Below are positions 55,029 through 58,852 of a stretch of DNA of 58,852 nt, piece by piece. The translations under genes and the position numbers were made by a program. The notes under the pieces are model-generated. The model did no database searches and was not told where the DNA came from. It saw nothing but the letters and a program-made list of their open reading frames with translations. Source of the stretch: Candidatus Omnitrophota bacterium (GTDB lineage: Bacteria; Hinthialibacterota; Hinthialibacteria; OLB16); contig JACKFH010000024.1 of the NCBI GenBank assembly GCA_020632575.1, positions 1-58,852 on the forward strand, written 5' to 3'. How positions within the stretch are numbered: the stretch's first letter is position 1; every line of letters starts with the position of its first letter.

Positions 55029-58000
55029 TCAGGGTTCAATCGTCAATTGCCACTTGGTCGCGAAGAGGGAGGAATCCCGATCGTTCACTTTTCCATCGCA
55101 ATTGAAATCGTACTTCGGATCGGTCGAATCGTTCGCCATCGCTTCGAGCAGTTCGAGCAGATCCTCCGCATTGACCTCGTTGTCTCCATTAAGGTCGAAA
55201 TCATCGTCCCCGATGTCGCATGGGGTTTCCGAGGGTGTAACTGTTGGAGTGCTGGTGGGCGTCGCGGTCGGTGTCTCGGTCTCGGTCGGGGTCATAGTCG
55301 CTTCCACGATCCGAATTGAGGAGGAATAGAGATCCGAGATGCATCCCTCGTTGTCACGGAACTTCGCGTAGACCGTGGCGATATCCGATTGGTTCGGGAT
55401 CAGCGGCCAGTTCTCCACCGATTCGGCGAATGGCTCCCACACTCCGTCCGACCCGTCGCTGAGATTCGAGATCATCATATCCGCGACCCCGGAGATCTCG
55501 GAATTCGGATCGAACTCATCTCGATCCGGAAAATCGAATTCGGGATCGTACCCGTCATCCGCGAACAGCGTCAGATCCCCCATGGTCGACGTGGTCGTGG
55601 GAGCGCCATTATTGATGATAAGCCCGCCATGAGGCGGATAAGGGTCGATCGTCGGCGTGGCCATGACGATGTTGGATGGGGCGCTTCTCGCTCCCAGCGG
55701 ACCGACCGCGTAAAATCGGTACTTCGCGAACTCCCCATTCTTCACCGAGTTGTCCTCGTATTGGAAAGTCGGTGTGAAATCGTTGATCGTCGATTGGACC
55801 ACCCAATTTCCACTATCGCCGAGGCATCTCTGAACCTCCAAGGTGTAGGTGACATCGCGCACATCCCCGCTGCCCGGAAGGATCGGAAGATTGAAACGCA
55901 CGAAGTTCCGGTTCACACCCGGCACGGCCACCAGTCTCGGCGGTTTCACGACATCGCCGTCCGGATCATGAGGATTCCTCTGGTTTGCCACCTCGGATCC
56001 GTCGCTCTCCCCCCCGTCGTCCGTGTCTGGATCGAAAGGGTCGGTTCCGTTACGGCATTCCTGGAAATTGTTAAGGCCGTCCTCGTCCGGGTCTTCTCCG
56101 GCGTCGTCGAAGTTGTCCGGATCCAATCCCACCCTTTCCTCGTAGGTGTCCGGCAGACGGTCTTGATCCAAATCCAAATCGCCCCGCATCACGAACGATT
56201 CGCGCACACGACGCGCGAATGACCCGAAAACCTCCGACTCGCCGAACGCGATGGTCTGCACCCGATAGGTTCCCGGTTCGACTCCGCCGAAATAGGTGTT
56301 GCCGTAAATCCCGTCATCAGGACCCCCGTCCCCGTGGGCTCCGTCATCGAAGAGATAGAACCCCTGGGAGTTTCCGTTGGGATCCACAACCGATGTGATC
56401 ACGGTCGATCCCACAATGGGGCCGGTGTCGGTGAGCGAGACCAATATCGGCATCGGTGTGGCGATAATCCGTTCCTCGACCGGCAAACCGAAGAACATCT
56501 CCATGGTCAGTGAACTCTTGACTGACCCCTCGACCAGATATTCCCCCTCGTAGCAAAACTCGGATCCGATCGGACATCTCAATTGCACTGTCCATTCGCC
56601 CGGCATCGGGGCGCCGACTCGGAAGACCTCGTGTCGGCCGACGATTCCGATGCTTTCCTCATGGGTGGCTCCGGAGGGATCGATCAACGCGACATCGGGT
56701 TGGGTGGCGAAGGGTTCGAATTTGGCGGCGACCACCAACTCGGAAGCGCCTCCATCCACCATGAAAGTGTGATTGTTGGGAGGATCTCGCCGCATGATGT
56801 CCCTGGCGAGGAGAATCTCTTGCTGACGGGTGATTCTTTCGCTGACCACCCGGTAAAGCTCGGCGAGATCGCGCGAGAAATCGTCGCCCGCTCCCCCCTT
56901 CACGCCGGGCTCTGCCGCGAATTGGTAACTCCCGCCCGTTTTATTGGATAGGTTTTCCAGATCCGGACGGTTGGCGTCGGCGCCGATGGCGATCGTATGA
57001 ACCTGCGGAACCTGATCGCCGTTGTCCATGCGGGCCTCGTATGTGTCCAAGAAGTCTTGGATATTCGGGTCGCATGTGTTGTTTCCGTCGCTCAAGAGGA
57101 TGACCGCCCACTGGTGACTCGCGTCGCCACTGTCGATCAATTGGTCCAACCCCTTTTGGAGGCCGTTTCCAATCGAAGTTCCGCCCCCGGCGGAGATTCC
57201 GTTGATGGCGGTGTGAGCGCTCATGCGGCTCGTGTCGTTCCAATCTCGGAGGGTCAGGTTGGTTGGATCGGCGCTGCAATTGAAACTTGCGACTCCGATC
57301 TTGTCTCCCTCCCTCCAACTGTCGACATACAAGTTGGCCGCGTCCTTGGCGTCCGCGATCTTCGACATCGGATTGTCCATGCTTCCCGACCGGTCGATGA
57401 CCAGCATGTTGTCAGTGTCGGAGCGCATCGCGTAATTGATCGCGTTGGTTTCGGTGTCGGAAAGAACCGACCAACTCGCGACGAAATCGTAGTTAGTGTT
57501 GACGGTCTGGGTTGGCGCCTGGATAACGAACCAGTATTGGCCCTGGACATAGGAACTAGTCACAATGTTCCCGGAGTTGAGCGTTTGTGGACCGATTTCG
57601 AAAGAGAACTCGCTTTCGGCAATCCCCTCGATTGGATTCGAATCGGGATCGAGCACCTCGACCTTCGCCAGAAACTTCTCCGGAGCGTCCTTGTTGCCCA
57701 CCGCTGCTTTCCGTGTGGTTAGCGGATCCAGGATGTTGACCACCGGTTGAGTCCCATTGATCGAAAAGCGGAAGTTCGCGTCGTTTTCGAGTCCCGCCAC
57801 CACCACCGCGATGGCATCGTAGTTATTGTTGGCGAAAGACTCCTCGAAATTGAGACCTTCGTCTCGGATCTCCATTTCGATCTCGCCACCCTTGATGGCG
57901 AGCGCGCAGAAGAAAGTGGGGACTCCGTTGTCGACACTATAGTCCAGCTGGATATAAGGAACGCTGCTGTCGGGACGGACCTCGTGATAGACCGCGCCCC

Positions 58001-58852
58001 ATTTCTGCACGTTCGAGAGCATCGGTCCGACCTGTTCCATGCCGGATAGGTTCTCGCTGACATCGAGAGCGACCGGGTCGTAAGAACCCGGCGGTTGGGT
58101 TTCATCCACATACTGGTATTTGGCCGGAACACTCGAACCCGTTAGGTCCTTCGCGTAGTTGGCGATGACAAAATCCTTGAACGCTTTCTTGAAACTGAAG
58201 GATGGGTTGAGGTTCTTGAGCGTGGCGTCCACCACTTGGATGCCGTCGCGGTCCTTGTCGTCATCGGCCTCGTCCCAGAACTTTTCGAGGAAGTCCAATC
58301 CGAGCTGAGGCTCGCTCATGTTGGTTCCGTATTCCTGACAGAGGTAGGACCAAAAGAGACAGGCCGTGTATGAGATTTCATTAATCGGACGGTTGGTGTC
58401 CCCAAGGTAAGCGTTGACCTGACCATAGAATGGGGCGATGCCGGTGGGATCGTCATCCACATTCTGGCAGGTCACACCCCCCGCGTCGATGCAAACCAAG
58501 TCCTGAATGGCCCGTGCCTGAGCCTCGGTCACCCAGGCTCCCGCCGGGTCCGATTTGACCGCGTCGTAACTGAATTGGATCATGTGAAAGAGTTCGTGAG
58601 CGGGAACCACCAAACTTCCCGGATCGCCTGAATTGCTCATGAACATATAAGGGTCGAGAAACGCCGGCCCCAATCCCACTCCGCTGCCCCCCGCGCAACC
58701 GCCCCCGTCGCAATACTTCAAGTTGATTGGGAGCGGAGAACCCGACTCCGGGTTGTAAGGACTGTTGAACCCGAAGTTGGTCACATACTCCATCAGGGAA
58801 CCGTCGAGAATGTCGTTGATTCGCGCCGCCATCTCATTCTGCATCATCGAGT
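55029..58852 (-). CDS. Giant exported protein with metalloprotease-like motif, VWA domain and dockerin (N-terminus outside window)
   Basis: The last 1272 or more residues are seen; the frame is still open at the window end, so signal peptide and true start are missing. Near the visible N-terminus VVPAHELFHMIQFSY is a HExxH zinc site, with WVTEAQARAIQD as the likely third ligand (Glu 20-30 residues on), the gluzincin pattern. A VWA domain follows with a MIDAS motif (VIDRSGSMDN, later LLSDGNNT). Then beta domains, Asp-rich calcium repeats of thrombospondin type 3 (DLDLDQDRLPDTYEE, DPDEDGLNNFQE), a fibronectin-like domain, a Thr-Pro linker and a type I dockerin-like end (DLNGDNEVNAEDLLEL, DFNCDGKVNDRDSS). 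Surface or extracellular; adhesion plus proteolysis is inference. Confidence 0.85.
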   Translation of the reverse strand, partial: SMMQNEMAARINDILDGSLMEYVTNFGFNSPYNPESGSPLPINLKYCDGGGCAGGSGVGLGPAFLDPYMFMSNSGDPGSLVVPAHELFHMIQFSYDAVKSDPAGAWVTEAQARAIQDLVCIDAGGVTCQNVDDDPTGIAPFYGQVNAYLGDTNRPINEISYTACLFWSYLCQEYGTNMSEPQLGLDFLEKFWDEADDDKDRDGIQVVDATLKNLNPSFSFKKAFKDFVIANYAKDLTGSSVPAKYQYVDETQPPGSYDPVALDVSENLSGMEQVGPMLSNVQKWGAVYHEVRPDSSVPYIQLDYSVDNGVPTFFCALAIKGGEIEMEIRDEGLNFEESFANNNYDAIAVVVAGLENDANFRFSINGTQPVVNILDPLTTRKAAVGNKDAPEKFLAKVEVLDPDSNPIEGIAESEFSFEIGPQTLNSGNIVTSSYVQGQYWFVIQAPTQTVNTNYDFVASWSVLSDTETNAINYAMRSDTDNMLVIDRSGSMDNPMSKIADAKDAANLYVDSWREGDKIGVASFNCSADPTNLTLRDWNDTSRMSAHTAINGISAGGGTSIGNGLQKGLDQLIDSGDASHQWAVILLSDGNNTCDPNIQDFLDTYEARMDNGDQVPQVHTIAIGADANRPDLENLSNKTGGSYQFAAEPGVKGGAGDDFSRDLAELYRVVSERITRQQEILLARDIMRRDPPNNHTFMVDGGASELVVAAKFEPFATQPDVALIDPSGATHEESIGIVGRHEVFRVGAPMPGEWTVQLRCPIGSEFCYEGEYLVEGSVKSSLTMEMFFGLPVEERIIATPMPILVSLTDTGPIVGSTVITSVVDPNGNSQGFYLFDDGAHGDGGPDDGIYGNTYFGGVEPGTYRVQTIAFGESEVFGSFARRVRESFVMRGDLDLDQDRLPDTYEERVGLDPDNFDDAGEDPDEDGLNNFQECRNGTDPFDPDTDDGGESDGSEVANQRNPHDPDGDVVKPPRLVAVPGVNRNFVRFNLPILPGSGDVRDVTYTLEVQRCLGDSGNWVVQSTINDFTPTFQYEDNSVKNGEFAKYRFYAVGPLGARSAPSNIVMATPTIDPYPPHGGLIINNGAPTTTSTMGDLTLFADDGYDPEFDFPDRDEFDPNSEISGVADMMISNLSDGSDGVWEPFAESVENWPLIPNQSDIATVYAKFRDNEGCISDLYSSSIRIVEATMTPTETETPTATPTSTPTVTPSETPCDIGDDDFDLNGDNEVNAEDLLELLEAMANDSTDPKYDFNCDGKVNDRDSSLFATKWQLTIEP
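55218..55296. repeat. Low-complexity DNA encoding a Thr-Pro linker
   Basis: Degenerate repeats coding for TPTETETPTATPTSTPT-type sequence before the dockerin-like end of the giant exported protein, the same architecture as in the gene ending at 3896. Confidence 0.7.

Overview
The window is 58.9 kb of a moderately GC-rich bacterial chromosome, densely coded in tightly packed, often translationally overlapping operons. No rRNA, tRNA, CRISPR, phage or insertion-sequence gene was recognised. The gene set suggests an uncultured heterotroph of the planctomycete / Lentisphaerota / Hydrogenedentota / Sumerlaeota kind. The signs are several formylglycine sulfatases, exported multi-domain carbohydrate-binding proteins, Thr-Pro linkers followed by dockerin-like C-termini, a single GFTLIE-type pseudopilin next to exported enzymes, and a full respiratory complex I. 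The phylum is an inference from style of gene content and is not proven here.

Layout. (1) 1-8664, minus strand: a colinear cluster of a UroD/MtaA-type methyltransferase, three large exported proteins (two of no recognised family, one with several carbohydrate-binding-like modules) and a Tat-exported sulfatase cut by the window edge. (2) 8822-23828, minus strand: a complete nuo operon in order A-[CBS gene]-B-CD-E-F-G-H-I-J-K-L-M-N, with a two-CBS-domain protein embedded between nuoA and nuoB and ATGA stop/start overlaps at five junctions. (3) 24108-28458, minus strand: a molybdenum hydroxylase operon (2Fe-2S small subunit, Tat-exported large subunit carrying a one-base frameshift, XdhC, MocA). 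(4) 28773-31559, plus strand: two sulfatases in tandem, followed by a class I DAHP synthase. (5) 32860-37194, minus strand: a 1444-residue fusion of a heparinase II/III-like lyase with a sulfatase whose active-site motif is non-canonical. (6) 37342-42009: a SAM methyltransferase, phosphatidylserine synthase, a NodB-type deacetylase and a TPR membrane protein. (7) 42256-49690, minus strand: a sialidase-type BNR protein, an exported beta-propeller and a pseudopilin in one probable operon, with an S8 protease upstream. (8) 50308-58852: metH, a REPIN-like palindrome, a response regulator with a Cys4 tail, and the C-terminal part of a giant exported protein with a metalloprotease-like motif, a VWA domain and a dockerin.

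Taken together, the exported lyase, four sulfatases, deacetylase, sialidase-like protein and carbohydrate-binding proteins point to breakdown of sulfated, uronic-acid-containing polysaccharide. Complex I supplies respiratory energy conservation. The most unusual items are the lyase-sulfatase fusion with Asn and Val at normally conserved sulfatase positions, the CBS gene inside nuo, the UroD plus exported-protein cluster, and two REP/REPIN-like palindromes at gene ends.
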